A program made the translations under genes and the position numbers. A DNA stretch of 64,000 nt from Streptomyces sp. ML-6 (GTDB lineage: Bacteria > Actinomycetota > Actinomycetes > Streptomycetales > Streptomycetaceae). Below are positions 41,148 through 50,322 of the stretch, piece by piece; within the stretch, counting starts at the first letter, position 1, and every line of letters starts with the position of its first letter. The notes under the pieces were generated by a model. It saw nothing but the letters and a program-made list of their open reading frames with translations. It was not told where the DNA came from and did no database searches. The DNA lies in assembly GCF_030116705.1 (NCBI RefSeq), contig NZ_JAOTIK010000001.1:5918501-5982500 (forward strand). Direction: 5' to 3'.

Positions 41148-41984
41148 ATGGCGAACTACACCGCCGCTGACGTCAAGAAGCTCCGCGAGCTGACCGGCGC
41201 CGGCATGATGGACTGCAAGAAGGCGCTCGACGAGGCCGACGGCAACGTCGACAAGGCCGTCGAGGCGCTCCGTATCAAGGGCCAGAAGGGCGTCGCCAAG
41301 CGCGAGGGCCGCTCTGCCGAGAACGGCGCCGTCGTCTCCCTCATCTCCGAGGACCAGACGTCCGGCGTTCTGCTGGAGCTGAAGTGCGAGACGGACTTCG
41401 TCGCCAAGGGCGAGAAGTTCCAGAGCGTCGCGAACACCCTCGCCGCGCACGTCGCCGCCACCTCCCCGGCCGACCTGGAGGCGCTGCTCGCCTCCGAGAT
41501 CGAGGCCGGCAAGACCGTCCAGGCGTACGTCGACGAGGCCAACGCCAACCTCGGCGAGAAGATCGTCCTGGACCGCTTCGCGCAGTTCACCGGCGCGTAC
41601 GTCTCCGCGTACATGCACCGCACCATGCCCGACCTGCCCCCGCAGATCGGTGTCCTGGTCGAGCTGGACAAGGCCGACGCCGAGCTGGCCAAGGGCATCG
41701 CGCAGCACATCGCCGCGTTCGCCCCGAAGTACCTGTCCCGCGAGGACGTCCCGGCCGAGGTCGTCGAGGCCGAGCGCCGCGTCGCCGAGGAGACCACCCG
41801 CGCCGAGGGCAAGCCCGAGGCCGCCCTCCCGAAGATCGTCGAGGGTCGCGTCAACGGCTTCTTCAAGGAGGCCACCCTCCTCGGCCAGCCGTACGCGCTG
41901 GACAACAAGAAGTCCGTTCAGAAGGTCCTGGACGAGGCCGGTGTCACCCTGAAGCGCTTCACGCGCATCAAGGTCGGCATCTGA
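41148..41984 (+). CDS. tsf: Translation elongation factor Ts
   Basis: A 278-residue EF-Ts that recharges EF-Tu by GDP release. It begins with the UBA-like domain (ANYTAADVKKLRELTGAGMM), continues with the EF-Tu contact segment KREGRSAENGAVVSLI and CETDFVAKGEKF, and ends with a complete second core domain (LGQPYALDNKKSVQKVL). Length and order are normal. It lies 99 bases after rpsB across a hairpin and is followed by another hairpin before pyrH. Confidence 0.97.
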   Translation: MANYTAADVKKLRELTGAGMMDCKKALDEADGNVDKAVEALRIKGQKGVAKREGRSAENGAVVSLISEDQTSGVLLELKCETDFVAKGEKFQSVANTLAAHVAATSPADLEALLASEIEAGKTVQAYVDEANANLGEKIVLDRFAQFTGAYVSAYMHRTMPDLPPQIGVLVELDKADAELAKGIAQHIAAFAPKYLSREDVPAEVVEAERRVAEETTRAEGKPEAALPKIVEGRVNGFFKEATLLGQPYALDNKKSVQKVLDEAGVTLKRFTRIKVGI

Positions 41985-42013
41985 GCCCGTCCGCGAACAA
42001 CGGTGGACCCCTA

Positions 42014-42019
42014 TAGGGT
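42014..42019 (+). promoter_or_regulatory. Possible -10 element for pyrH
   Basis: TAGGGT matches the Streptomyces -10 consensus TAGRRT and sits in CCCTATAGGGTC, 125 bases before pyrH. No good -35 hexamer is present at 17-18 bases, so confidence is low. Confidence 0.3.
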
Positions 42020-42071
42020 CTAGTGCAGTCGTCGGCCGCACTCACGCCGTACGACCGCAGATCTGACGAGG

Positions 42072-42115
42072 AGGCCATTGCCGCTGAGGGACACCAGACC
42101 CACCGGCAATGGCCT
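42072..42115 (+). terminator. Hairpin upstream of pyrH
   Basis: A perfect 12-bp inverted repeat (42072-42083 with 42104-42115) with a 20-base loop, followed by TCTTCG. It can end tsf transcription or act as a leader structure for pyrH, since a possible promoter lies before it. Confidence 0.65.
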
Positions 42116-42143
42116 TCTTCGTATGTGCACGAGGAGAATCTCC

Positions 42144-42920
42144 ATGAACAAGGGCGCGGACGCCGCACAAGGTGACCACAAGCGCGACGACGGCAAGGCG
42201 GCCGGACGCTTCATGCTGAAGCTGTCCGGAGAGGCGTTCGCCGGTGGCGGGGGTCTCGGCGTCGACCCCGACGTCGTACACGCCATCGCCCGGGAAATCG
42301 CGGCCGTGGTCCGTGACGGTGCGGAAATCGCCGTCGTCATCGGTGGCGGCAACTTCTTCCGCGGCGCCGAGCTCCAGCAACGCGGCATGGACCGGGCCCG
42401 GTCCGACTACATGGGCATGCTCGGCACGGTCATGAACTGCCTGGCGCTCCAGGACTTCCTGGAGAAGGAGGGCATCGACTCGCGCGTCCAGACCGCCATC
42501 ACCATGGGGCAGGTCGCGGAGCCGTACATCCCGCTGCGCGCCGTGCGCCACCTGGAGAAGGGCCGCGTCGTCATCTTCGGCGCCGGTATGGGGATGCCGT
42601 ACTTCTCCACCGACACCACTGCCGCCCAGCGCGCCCTGGAGATCGACGCAGAGGCCCTTCTGATGGGCAAGAACGGGGTGGACGGGGTCTACGACTCCGA
42701 CCCGAAGACCAACCCCGACGCGGTGAAGTTCGACGCGCTCGAGTACGGCGAGGTACTCGCCCGCGACCTCAAGGTCGCCGACGCCACCGCCATCACGCTC
42801 TGCCGTGACAACGACCTCCCGATCCTCGTCTTCGAACTGACCGCCATGGGCAATATCGCCCGCGCGGTCAAGGGTGAGAAGATCGGCACGCTCGTGAGTG
42901 ACCGGAGCACCCGGGTCTGA
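42144..42920 (+). CDS. pyrH: UMP kinase PyrH
   Basis: A 258-residue bacterial UMP kinase of the amino-acid-kinase fold that makes UDP for RNA, DNA and cell-wall sugars. Motifs are [63 protein letters not shown] and [16 protein letters not shown] charged head of about 20 residues precedes the kinase domain. The ATG at 42144 is supported by GAGGAG upstream. It is co-directional with frr and cdsA. Confidence 0.97.
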   Translation: MNKGADAAQGDHKRDDGKAAGRFMLKLSGEAFAGGGGLGVDPDVVHAIAREIAAVVRDGAEIAVVIGGGNFFRGAELQQRGMDRARSDYMGMLGTVMNCLALQDFLEKEGIDSRVQTAITMGQVAEPYIPLRAVRHLEKGRVVIFGAGMGMPYFSTDTTAAQRALEIDAEALLMGKNGVDGVYDSDPKTNPDAVKFDALEYGEVLARDLKVADATAITLCRDNDLPILVFELTAMGNIARAVKGEKIGTLVSDRSTRV

Positions 42921-43096
42921 GAACCGGGGGCCTTCCCGGGCACGACGGGAAGGGCCGGGGCCCGGGCGACGTCCCGGGACAGGCCCCGAAGGATGGACAA
43001 CGGCCTGCCGGTCGGACACCGTGCAGGTGAGGACGCGACGCAGGACCCGCAGGGCCCGAGCACGCCGGGCCCGCTCAAGACACGCAGGAGCACGTG

Positions 43097-43654
43097 GTGA
43101 TCGAAGAAACCCTCCTCGAGGCCGAGGAGAAGATGGAGAAGGCCGTCGTCGTCGCGAAAGAGGACTTCGCCGCGATCCGGACCGGCCGTGCGCACCCGGC
43201 GATGTTCAACAAGATCGTCGCCGACTACTACGGCGCGCTGACCCCGATCAACCAGCTCGCCTCGTTCTCGGTGCCCGAGCCCCGCATGGCCGTCGTGACG
43301 CCGTTCGACAAGAGCGCGCTGCGCAACATCGAGCAGGCCATCCGCGACTCGGACCTCGGGGTCAACCCGAGCAACGACGGCAACATCATCCGGGTCACCT
43401 TCCCGGAGCTGACCGAGGAGCGGCGCCGCGACTACATCAAGGTCGCCAAGTCGAAGGCCGAGGACGCCAAGATCTCCATCCGCGCCGTGCGGCGCAAGGC
43501 CAAGGAAATCCTCGACAAGCTGGTCAAGGACAAGGAGTCGGGCGAGGACGAGGTGCGCCGCGCCGAGAAGGAGCTCGACGACACCACCGCGAAGTACGTC
43601 GCGCAGGTCGACGAGCTGCTCAAGCACAAGGAAGCCGAGCTGCTCGAAGTCTGA
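43097..43654 (+). CDS. frr: Ribosome recycling factor
   Basis: A 185-residue RRF that, with EF-G, splits post-termination ribosomes. The whole protein fits the family: [52 protein letters not shown] and [15 protein letters not shown]. Of two adjacent GTG codons the second (43097) gives the normal IEET start and lies six bases after AGGAG. Its stop overlaps the cdsA start by one base. Confidence 0.97.
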   Translation: MIEETLLEAEEKMEKAVVVAKEDFAAIRTGRAHPAMFNKIVADYYGALTPINQLASFSVPEPRMAVVTPFDKSALRNIEQAIRDSDLGVNPSNDGNIIRVTFPELTEERRRDYIKVAKSKAEDAKISIRAVRRKAKEILDKLVKDKESGEDEVRRAEKELDDTTAKYVAQVDELLKHKEAELLEV

Positions 43655-44739
43655 TGAACGACTCCTCCCGGGGCGCCCCGCCGGGAGCCGGCGGCTGGGG
43701 CGTGCCCGAGTTGCAGGCCGTCCCGGCGGGTCCTGCATACGATGTGCACGGCGCCCAGCAGACTCGGCCCATGCCCATCGCGCCGGACGTTCCCGACGCT
43801 GGTAGAGACGCTGACGACCGTGATGACCGGGACCAGGGGGCCGGACGCCCGAGCGGCGGCCCCCTGTTCCGTGACGAGAAGCCGCAGGAGCCCATGTCCA
43901 CCGCCGCGCCGCCCCCGCAGAAGAAACGTGCGGGTCGTGACCTGCGAGCCGCCATAGGGGTCGGTGTGGGGCTCGGCGCCGTCATCGTCTCTTCGCTGTT
44001 CATCGTGAAGGACGTCTTCGTCGGCGTGGTCGTCGTCGCCGTCGTCGTCGGCCTGTGGGAGCTCACCTCCCGGCTGGAGGAGCGCAAGGGCCTCAAGGTG
44101 CCGCTCGTCCCGCTGGCCGTCGGTGGCGCGGCGATGGTGGTGGCCGGTTACGTACGGGGCGCCGAGGGCGCCTGGGTGGCGACGGCGCTGACCGCGCTCG
44201 CCGTCCTCGTCTGGCGGATGACCGCACCGCCGGAGGGCTACCTCAAGGACGTCACGGCCGGGGTGTTCGCCACGTTCTACGTGCCGTTCCTCGCCACCTT
44301 CGTCGCCATGCTCCTGACCGCCGACGACGGGCCGCAGCGGGTGCTCACCTTCCTGCTGCTGACCGTGGTCAGCGACACGGGCGCGTACGCCGTCGGCTGG
44401 CGCTTCGGGAAGCACAAGCTCGCACCGCGCATCAGCCCCGGGAAGACCCGCGAGGGACTGTTCGGGGCCATCGCCTTCGCGATGGTCGCCGGTGCGCTGT
44501 GCATGCAGTTCCTGATCGACGGCGGTTCCTGGTGGCAGGGGCTGCTGCTCGGACTCGCGGTCGCGGTCAGCGCCACCCTCGGCGACCTCGGGGAGTCGAT
44601 GATCAAGCGGGACCTCGGCATCAAGGACATGGGCACGCTGCTGCCGGGGCACGGCGGGATCATGGACCGGCTGGACTCGCTGCTGCCGACCGCCCCCGTG
44701 GTCTGGCTGCTGCTGGTGGTGTTCGTCGGCTCCGGCTGA
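43654..44739 (+). CDS. cdsA: Phosphatidate cytidylyltransferase CdsA
   Basis: A 361-residue membrane enzyme that makes CDP-diacylglycerol for phospholipid synthesis. A hydrophilic Pro/Asp-rich head of about 100 residues, common in Streptomyces CdsA, precedes about eight transmembrane helices. The signature region is SMIKRDLGIKDMGTLLPGHG followed by GIMDRLDSL, matching the family pattern with both conserved Asp residues. PRISPGKTREGLFG is also diagnostic. It overlaps frr (TGATG) and is followed by a terminator. Confidence 0.96.
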   Translation: MNDSSRGAPPGAGGWGVPELQAVPAGPAYDVHGAQQTRPMPIAPDVPDAGRDADDRDDRDQGAGRPSGGPLFRDEKPQEPMSTAAPPPQKKRAGRDLRAAIGVGVGLGAVIVSSLFIVKDVFVGVVVVAVVVGLWELTSRLEERKGLKVPLVPLAVGGAAMVVAGYVRGAEGAWVATALTALAVLVWRMTAPPEGYLKDVTAGVFATFYVPFLATFVAMLLTADDGPQRVLTFLLLTVVSDTGAYAVGWRFGKHKLAPRISPGKTREGLFGAIAFAMVAGALCMQFLIDGGSWWQGLLLGLAVAVSATLGDLGESMIKRDLGIKDMGTLLPGHGGIMDRLDSLLPTAPVVWLLLVVFVGSG

Positions 44740-44771
44740 AACCGGCCTCCGACCGGGGATTCCCACGGGTC

Positions 44772-44802
44772 AGGGCCCGTCGTCCACAGGACGGCGGGCC
44801 CT
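44772..44802 (+). terminator. Hairpin terminator after cdsA
   Basis: A 14-bp stem (44772-44785 with 44789-44802, one G-U pair) with a three-base loop lies 33 bases after the cdsA stop and 31 bases before rlmN. Confidence 0.75.
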
Positions 44803-44832
44803 TGCCGTCGCGTCTGCGACACTGGAGGAACC

Positions 44833-45939
44833 ATGCCTAAGCCCGGAGAACTCACTTTCGTCGCGCCCCGCGGAGCCAAGAAGCCGCCGCGACACCTCGC
44901 CGACCTCACGCCCGCCGAGCGCAGGGAGGCCGTCGCCGCGATCGGCGAGAAGCCGTTCCGCGCCCAGCAGCTCTCGCAGCACTACTTCGCGCGGTACGCG
45001 CACGACCCGGCCGAGTGGACCAACATCCCGGCCGGATCGCGGGACAAGCTCGCCGAGGCGATGTTCCCCGACCTGATGTCCGTGGTCCGCCACATCAGCT
45101 GCGACGACGACACCACCCGCAAGACGCTGTGGAAGCTCCACGACGGGACGCTCGTCGAGTCCGTCCTGATGCGCTACCCGGAGCGGGTGACGATGTGCAT
45201 CTCGTCCCAGGCGGGATGCGGGATGAACTGCCCGTTCTGCGCGACGGGACAGGCCGGGCTCGACCGCAACCTGTCCACCGCCGAGATCGTCCACCAGATC
45301 GTGGACGGCATGCGGGCGCTGCGCGACGGCGAGGTCCCCGGCGGGCCGGCCCGGCTCTCCAACATCGTCTTCATGGGCATGGGCGAGCCGCTCGCCAACT
45401 ACAACCGGGTGGTCGGCGCGATCCGCCGGCTCACCGACCCGGAGCCGGACGGGCTGGGGCTCTCGCAGCGCGGGATCACCGTCTCCACCGTGGGCCTGGT
45501 GCCCGCCATGCTCCGCTTCGCCGACGAGGGCTTCAAGTGCCGCCTCGCCGTCTCGCTGCACGCACCGGACGACGAGCTGCGCGACACCCTCGTCCCGGTG
45601 AACACGCGCTGGAAGGTGCGCGAGGTGCTGGACGCGGCGTGGGAGTACGCGGAGAAGTCCGGCCGCCGCATCTCCATCGAGTACGCCCTGATCCGCGACA
45701 TCAACGACCAGGCGTGGCGCGGCGACCTGCTCGGCAGGCTCCTCAAGGGCAAGCGGGTGCACGTCAACCTGATCCCGCTGAATCCCACGCCCGGTTCCAA
45801 GTGGACCGCTTCCCGCCCCGAGGACGAGAAGGCGTTCGTCGAGGCGATCGCCGCCCACGGCGTTCCGGTGACCGTGCGGGACACCCGCGGCCAGGAGATC
45901 GACGGGGCCTGCGGACAGCTGGCGGCGGCTGAGCGCTGA
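44833..45939 (+). CDS. rlmN: 23S rRNA (adenine-2503-C2)-methyltransferase RlmN
   Basis: A 368-residue radical-SAM methyltransferase that modifies A2503 of 23S rRNA and A37 of some tRNAs. The CxxxCxxC cluster motif is Cys129, Cys133 and Cys136 (CGMNCPFC). Other landmarks are [53 protein letters not shown] and the C-terminal [11 protein letters not shown], which carries the catalytic Cys. A GGAGGAA site precedes the ATG. Confidence 0.96.
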   Translation: MPKPGELTFVAPRGAKKPPRHLADLTPAERREAVAAIGEKPFRAQQLSQHYFARYAHDPAEWTNIPAGSRDKLAEAMFPDLMSVVRHISCDDDTTRKTLWKLHDGTLVESVLMRYPERVTMCISSQAGCGMNCPFCATGQAGLDRNLSTAEIVHQIVDGMRALRDGEVPGGPARLSNIVFMGMGEPLANYNRVVGAIRRLTDPEPDGLGLSQRGITVSTVGLVPAMLRFADEGFKCRLAVSLHAPDDELRDTLVPVNTRWKVREVLDAAWEYAEKSGRRISIEYALIRDINDQAWRGDLLGRLLKGKRVHVNLIPLNPTPGSKWTASRPEDEKAFVEAIAAHGVPVTVRDTRGQEIDGACGQLAAAER

Positions 45940-46007
45940 GCGTCTTCCGGACTGCCGGAGGGGCCTGTTCGAGGCACGTGTAACCTGGGCCCGAAATCAA
46001 CTTCACA

Positions 46008-46110
46008 TTCCGACAGGGGAGCGCCACAGCGCTGAGAGTGCGGCACCGAGGACAGGTCGGCCGCAGACCCTCTGAACCTCGCCCGGGTCATTCCGGGTAG
46101 GAAGTTCGGT
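46008..46110 (+). promoter_or_regulatory. TPP (thiamine pyrophosphate) riboswitch
   Basis: A complete THI element. The diagnostic blocks appear in order: AGGGGAGC (46015-46022), GCTGAGAG (46031-46038), CAGACCCTCTGAACCT (46064-46079) and GGGTCATTCCGGGTAGGAAG (46085-46104), closed by a short P1 stem (TTCCGA with TTCGG). TPP binding should reduce expression of the downstream ABC importer. Confidence 0.93.
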
Positions 46111-46129
46111 CATCAACTCATGCTGTTGC

Positions 46130-46184
46130 GCCCTGCCCGCTTTCTGCGGGCGGGGCCGCGTCTCTTCCTGGTCAAAACCCAGGA
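46130..46184 (+). promoter_or_regulatory. Riboswitch expression platform: hairpin plus SD-sequestering stem
   Basis: An 11-bp stem with one G-U pair (46130-46140 with 46146-46156, loop TTTCT) is followed by a 6-bp stem (46166-46171 with 46179-46184) whose right arm covers the start of the AGGAGGA ribosome-binding site. Control could act on transcription, translation or both. Confidence 0.55.
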
Positions 46185-46194
46185 GGAATCCACA

Positions 46195-47298
46195 ATGAGC
46201 ACCACCCACAGAACCGGTCGGCTCGCGGCGGCGGCGGCCGCCGCCGCGCTGGGCGTCACCGCGCTCGCCGGATGCGGGAGCTCCGACGACCAGGCGTCCG
46301 ACGGCTCCAAGGGCTCCGGTTCCAAGACCGTGACCCTCGTCAGCCACGACTCCTTCAACGCCTCCGAGGCGGTGCTGAAGGAGTTCACGAAGGAGACCGG
46401 CTACACCGTCAAGGTGCTGAAGAGCGGCGACGCGGGTGTCGCGCTCAACCAGGAGATCCTCACCAAGGGCTCCCCGCGCGGCGACGTGTTCTTCGGCGTC
46501 GACAACACGCTGCTCTCCCGCGCCCTCGACAGCGGGCTCTTCACCCCGTACGAGGCCAAGGGCCTGGACCGGGTCGCCGAGGCCACCCGGCTCGACGCCG
46601 AGCACCGGGTCACCCCGGTCGACACCGGCGACATCTGCGTCAACTACGACAAGAAGTACTTCGCCGACAAGAAGCTCGCGCCGCCGAGCACCTTCGCCGA
46701 CCTGGCGAAGCCCGCGTACAAGGACCTCCTCGTCACCGAGAACGCCGCGACCTCCTCGCCCGGCCTCGGCTTCCTCCTCGGCACCGTCGCCGCCTACGGC
46801 GAGAAGGGCTACCAGGACTACTGGAAGAAGCTGGAGAAGAACGGCGTCAAGGTCGTCGACGGCTGGGAGGAGGCGTACAACGAGGAGTTCTCCGGCTCGG
46901 CGGGCGGCAAGAAGGCCAAGGCCGACCGGCCGCTCGTCGTCTCGTACGCCTCCAGCCCGCCCGTCGAGGTGCTGTACGCGAAGCAGCCGCCGGCCGAGGC
47001 CCCGACCGGGGTCGCCACCGGGACCTGCTTCCGCCAGATCGAGTTCGCCGGTCTGCTGGACGGCGCGAAGAACGAGGCGGGCGGCAAGGCCCTGCTGGAC
47101 TTCCTGATCAGCAAGAAGTTCCAGGAGGACATGCCGCTCAACATGTTCGTGAACCCGGTCGTCGAGGACGCCGAACTGCCGGAGGTCTTCACGAAGTTCG
47201 GCGCCACCGTGGAGAAGCCGGAGACCGTCGCCCCGGACAGCATCGCCAAGAACCGTGAGCAGTGGGTCCAGTCGTGGTCCTCGCTCGTAGTGAAGTAA
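46195..47298 (+). CDS. thiB: Thiamine-type ABC transporter substrate-binding lipoprotein
   Basis: A 367-residue extracytoplasmic solute-binding protein. The signal peptide ends in a lipobox (LAGC, Cys27) so it is lipid-anchored. The mature part resembles the iron/thiamine/spermidine family: VTLVSHDSFNASEAVLKEF, DVFFGVDNTLLSRAL and PVDTGDICVNYDKKYF. The TPP riboswitch upstream makes thiamine or a phosphate ester the likely ligand. The gene ends over the in-frame extension of the permease, so the two are coupled. Confidence 0.9.
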   Translation: MSTTHRTGRLAAAAAAAALGVTALAGCGSSDDQASDGSKGSGSKTVTLVSHDSFNASEAVLKEFTKETGYTVKVLKSGDAGVALNQEILTKGSPRGDVFFGVDNTLLSRALDSGLFTPYEAKGLDRVAEATRLDAEHRVTPVDTGDICVNYDKKYFADKKLAPPSTFADLAKPAYKDLLVTENAATSSPGLGFLLGTVAAYGEKGYQDYWKKLEKNGVKVVDGWEEAYNEEFSGSAGGKKAKADRPLVVSYASSPPVEVLYAKQPPAEAPTGVATGTCFRQIEFAGLLDGAKNEAGGKALLDFLISKKFQEDMPLNMFVNPVVEDAELPEVFTKFGATVEKPETVAPDSIAKNREQWVQSWSSLVVK

Positions 47299-47432
47299 CG
47301 AAGTCCCCCGAACGCGCGACGGACGCGGCCGGGACGGGCGGTCACGGGAAGGGCCCGCACGGGGACGACGCGCACGGGCCCGGTCCCGGGCGTCCGCGCG
47401 GCGCCCGTGCCGCGGCCCGGCGGGGGAGCGCG

Positions 47433-49061
47433 GTGCGGCTCGGTCTGATGGCCGTGCCCGTGGCGTTCTTCGCGCTGTTCTTCGCCTACCCGGTCGCCGC
47501 GATCGTCGGCCGCGGGCTGAAGGCGGACGGCGTCTGGCAGTTCGGCCGGGTCGGCGAGGTGCTGGCCCGGCCGGACATCCGCGACGTCCTCTGGTTCACC
47601 GGCTGGCAGGCGCTCGCCTCGACCGCGCTGACCCTGCTGATCGCGCTGCCCGGCGCCTATGTCTTCGCCCGCCTCGACTTCCCCGGCAAACAACTGCTGC
47701 GGGCCGTCGTCACGGTGCCGTTCGTCCTGCCGACCGTCGTCGTCGGGACGGCCTTCCTGGCGCTGCTGGGGCGCGGCGGCTTCCTCGACGAACTCTGGGG
47801 CATACGGCTCGACACCACCGTCTGGGCTATCTTGCTCGCCCATGTCTTCTTCAACTACGCGGTGGTCGTACGGACCGTCGGCGGACTGTGGTCCCAGCTC
47901 GACCCCCGGCAGGAGGAGGCCGCCCGGGTCCTGGGCGCCGGGCGGTTCGCCGCCTGGCGACGGGTGACGCTGCCGGCCCTCGCCCCCGCCGTGGCCGCCG
48001 CCGCGCTGATGGTCTTCCTCTTCACCTTCACCTCCTTCGGGGTCGTGCAGATCCTCGGGGGTCCCGGCTATTCCACGCTCGAGGTGGAGATCTACCGGCA
48101 GACCGCCCAGCTGCTCGCCCTGCCGACGGCCGCCGTGCTGACGCTGGTGCAGTTCGCCGCGGTCGGCGCGATCCTCGCCGTGCACGCGTGGACCGTACGG
48201 CGCAGGGAGACCGCGCTGAAGCTGGTCGACCCGGAACGGACCGCCCGCAGACCGCGCGGAGCCGGGCAGTGGGCGTTGCTCGCCGGCGTGCTGCTGACCG
48301 TGCTGCTGCTGATCCTGCTGCCGCTCGGCGTGCTGGTGGAGCGTTCGCTGGACGCCCCCGGCGGCCACGGCCTCGACTTCTACCGGGCCCTGGGCTCCGC
48401 GGACGCCGGTGGCGGGACGTTCCTGGTCGCGCCGCTCGAAGCGATCTGGAACTCCGTGCAGTACGCGCTGGTCGCCACGGCCATCGCCCTGGTCGTCGGC
48501 GGGCTCGCGGCCGCCGCGCTGACCCGGCGCGCGGGGAGGCTCGTCCGCGGCTTCGACGCGTTGCTGATGCTGCCGCTCGGGGTGTCCGCGGTCACCGTCG
48601 GCTTCGGTTTCCTGATCACCCTGGACGAACCGCCGCTGGATCTGCGGACGTCCTGGATCCTGGTGCCGCTCGCCCAGGCACTGGTCGGCGTGCCCTTCGT
48701 CGTACGGACCATGCTGCCCGTCCTGCGGGCGGTGGACGGGCGGCTGCGGGAGGCGGCGGCGGTGCTCGGGGCCTCGCCGCTGCGGGCCTGGCGGGAGGTC
48801 GATCTGCCGCTGGTGCGGCGGGCGCTGCTGGTCGCGGCCGGTTTCGCGTTCGCCGTGTCGCTCGGCGAGTTCGGCGCGACGGTGTTCATCGCACGGCCGG
48901 ACCGGCCGACGCTGCCGGTCGCCGTGGCCCGGATGCTGGGGCGGGCCGGGGAGCTCAACTACGGCCAGGCGATGGCTCTCAGCACCATCCTGATGGTGGT
49001 CTGCGCCCTCTCGCTGCTGCTGCTCGAACGTATCCGCACGGACCGGTCCGGGGAGTTCTAG
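47433..49061 (+). CDS. thiP: Thiamine-type ABC transporter permease (fused double unit)
   Basis: A membrane protein of about 542 residues with 12 predicted helices in two halves, each with the EAA coupling loop (EEAARVLGAGRFAAWRRV and REAAAVLGASPLRAWREV). This is the ThiP/FbpB layout, where one chain supplies both permease domains. The GTG at 47433 is chosen because GGGGGAG lies about five bases before it. The same frame is open back to a GTG at 47262, which overlaps thiB by 37 bases, so a longer Gly/His/Asp-rich head is possible. An 18-20-base repeat starts at its 3' end. Confidence 0.88.
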   Translation: MRLGLMAVPVAFFALFFAYPVAAIVGRGLKADGVWQFGRVGEVLARPDIRDVLWFTGWQALASTALTLLIALPGAYVFARLDFPGKQLLRAVVTVPFVLPTVVVGTAFLALLGRGGFLDELWGIRLDTTVWAILLAHVFFNYAVVVRTVGGLWSQLDPRQEEAARVLGAGRFAAWRRVTLPALAPAVAAAALMVFLFTFTSFGVVQILGGPGYSTLEVEIYRQTAQLLALPTAAVLTLVQFAAVGAILAVHAWTVRRRETALKLVDPERTARRPRGAGQWALLAGVLLTVLLLILLPLGVLVERSLDAPGGHGLDFYRALGSADAGGGTFLVAPLEAIWNSVQYALVATAIALVVGGLAAAALTRRAGRLVRGFDALLMLPLGVSAVTVGFGFLITLDEPPLDLRTSWILVPLAQALVGVPFVVRTMLPVLRAVDGRLREAAAVLGASPLRAWREVDLPLVRRALLVAAGFAFAVSLGEFGATVFIARPDRPTLPVAVARMLGRAGELNYGQAMALSTILMVVCALSLLLLERIRTDRSGEF

Positions 49062-49122
49062 AGATGTCCGGGGTTCTAGAGATGTCGGGGAGTTCTGAGA
49101 TGTCCGGGGAGTTCTGGGGATG
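49046..49122 (+). repeat. 18-20-bp imperfect tandem repeat between thiP and thiQ
   Basis: Four copies of a unit resembling TCCGGGGAGTTCTAGAGATG run from the end of thiP to the thiQ start. Each has a GGGGAG-like site and an ATG (49064, 49082, 49100, 49120). Only the last ATG starts thiQ; the first three are in another common frame. Confidence 0.8.
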
Positions 49123-49126
49123 CTGA
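49064..49126 (+). CDS. Possible 20-residue leader peptide overlapping the thiQ start
   Basis: The repeat between thiP and thiQ creates a short frame from the ATG at 49064 to a TGA at 49124-49126 (MSGVLEMSGSSEMSGEFWGC). Its stop overlaps the thiQ ATG (ATGCTGA), the arrangement of translational coupling. It begins three bases after the thiP stop, with GGGGAG upstream. It may be only a by-product of repeat expansion; no family is recognised. Confidence 0.3.
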   Translation: MSGVLEMSGSSEMSGEFWGC

Positions 49127-50145
49127 CACTGGAATCGGCCACGGTGCGCTTCGGCGAGCGGGCGGCGCTCGACGCGGTGGACCTGGAGGTCGCCGAGCAC
49201 GAGATCGTGTGCGTGCTCGGGCCGAGCGGCAGCGGCAAGTCCACCCTGCTGCGGGTGGTCGCGGGACTCCGGCCGCCGGACGGCGGCCGGGTGCTGCTGG
49301 ACGGCGCGGACCAGGCCGGGGTGCCGGTGCACCGGCGCGGGCTCGGCCTGATGTTCCAGGACCACCAGCTCTTCCCGACCCGGGACGTCGGCGCCAACGT
49401 CGCCTTCGGGCTGCGGATGCGCGGGATGCCGCGCCGCGACCGGGAACGCAGGGTCGGCGAACTCCTCGACCTGGTGGGCCTGCCCGGTGCCGAGCGGCGC
49501 GCCGTCGCCGCGCTGTCCGGCGGGGAACAGCAACGGGTCGCCCTCGCGCGGGCCCTCGCCCCGAGCCCCAAGCTGCTGATGCTGGACGAGCCGCTCGGCC
49601 AGCTCGACCGCGGCCTGCGGGAACGGCTCGTCGTCGAACTGCGCACGCTCTTCGGGCGGCTGGGCACGACGGTGCTGGCCGTCACCCACGACCAGGGCGA
49701 GGCGTTCGCCCTGGCCGACCGGGTGGTGGTGATGCGCGACGGACGGATCGCCCAGACCGGTACGCCGCTGGAGGTCTGGCAGCGCCCGGCCTCCGCCTTC
49801 GTCGCCCGGTTCCTCGGCTTCGACAACGTGGTGCCGGCGAAGGTGGACGGAACCGTCGCCGCCACGGTGTGGGGCGAGGTGCCGGTGGCCGAGGGGGCGC
49901 CGCAGGGGGCGGGCGATCTGCTGGTGCGCCCCGCCGGGGTCCGGATCGGCGCCCCGGGCGAGGGGCTGCGCTGCGTGGTCGGGACGCGTACGTTCCGGGG
50001 CAACCACGTCGCCGTACGGCTGCTGCCGGAGACCGGCCCGGCCCTGGAGGCGGAGTGCGCGCTGCGGGACGCCCCCGAGGAGGGGTCGGCGGTCGGGGTC
50101 GGCTTCGACGCGGCGGAGACCGTCGTCCTGCCCGCCGCCCCCTGA
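49120..50145 (+). CDS. thiQ: Thiamine-type ABC transporter ATP-binding protein
   Basis: A 341-residue ABC ATPase. Walker A is GPSGSGKS (about 34-41), the Q-loop GLMFQDHQLFPTRDV, the signature LSGGEQQRVALARALA, Walker B LLMLDEPLGQLD and the H-loop AVTHDQGE. A C-terminal TOBE-like regulatory domain (from about 240) includes DLLVRPAGVRIG. It completes the binding protein-permease-ATPase set under the TPP riboswitch. Its start is the last of four tandem GGGGAG-ATG repeats. Confidence 0.9.
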   Translation: MLTLESATVRFGERAALDAVDLEVAEHEIVCVLGPSGSGKSTLLRVVAGLRPPDGGRVLLDGADQAGVPVHRRGLGLMFQDHQLFPTRDVGANVAFGLRMRGMPRRDRERRVGELLDLVGLPGAERRAVAALSGGEQQRVALARALAPSPKLLMLDEPLGQLDRGLRERLVVELRTLFGRLGTTVLAVTHDQGEAFALADRVVVMRDGRIAQTGTPLEVWQRPASAFVARFLGFDNVVPAKVDGTVAATVWGEVPVAEGAPQGAGDLLVRPAGVRIGAPGEGLRCVVGTRTFRGNHVAVRLLPETGPALEAECALRDAPEEGSAVGVGFDAAETVVLPAAP

Positions 50146-50322
50146 CGGTGCGCGGGGCCGTGCCCGCTGCCCCCTGAGGCGTGCGTGTCCTGTCCGCCGT
50201 CCGTGCGGCTCCGGCGGGCCCGGGTGGCGGACTTCGCCCGGGGGCCGGACGATGGCCGGATGCTCCCGTGGCGCGGAACCGGCCGCCCCGGAGCGCACCC
50301 GGAAGCGGGAAGGATGGCGACC

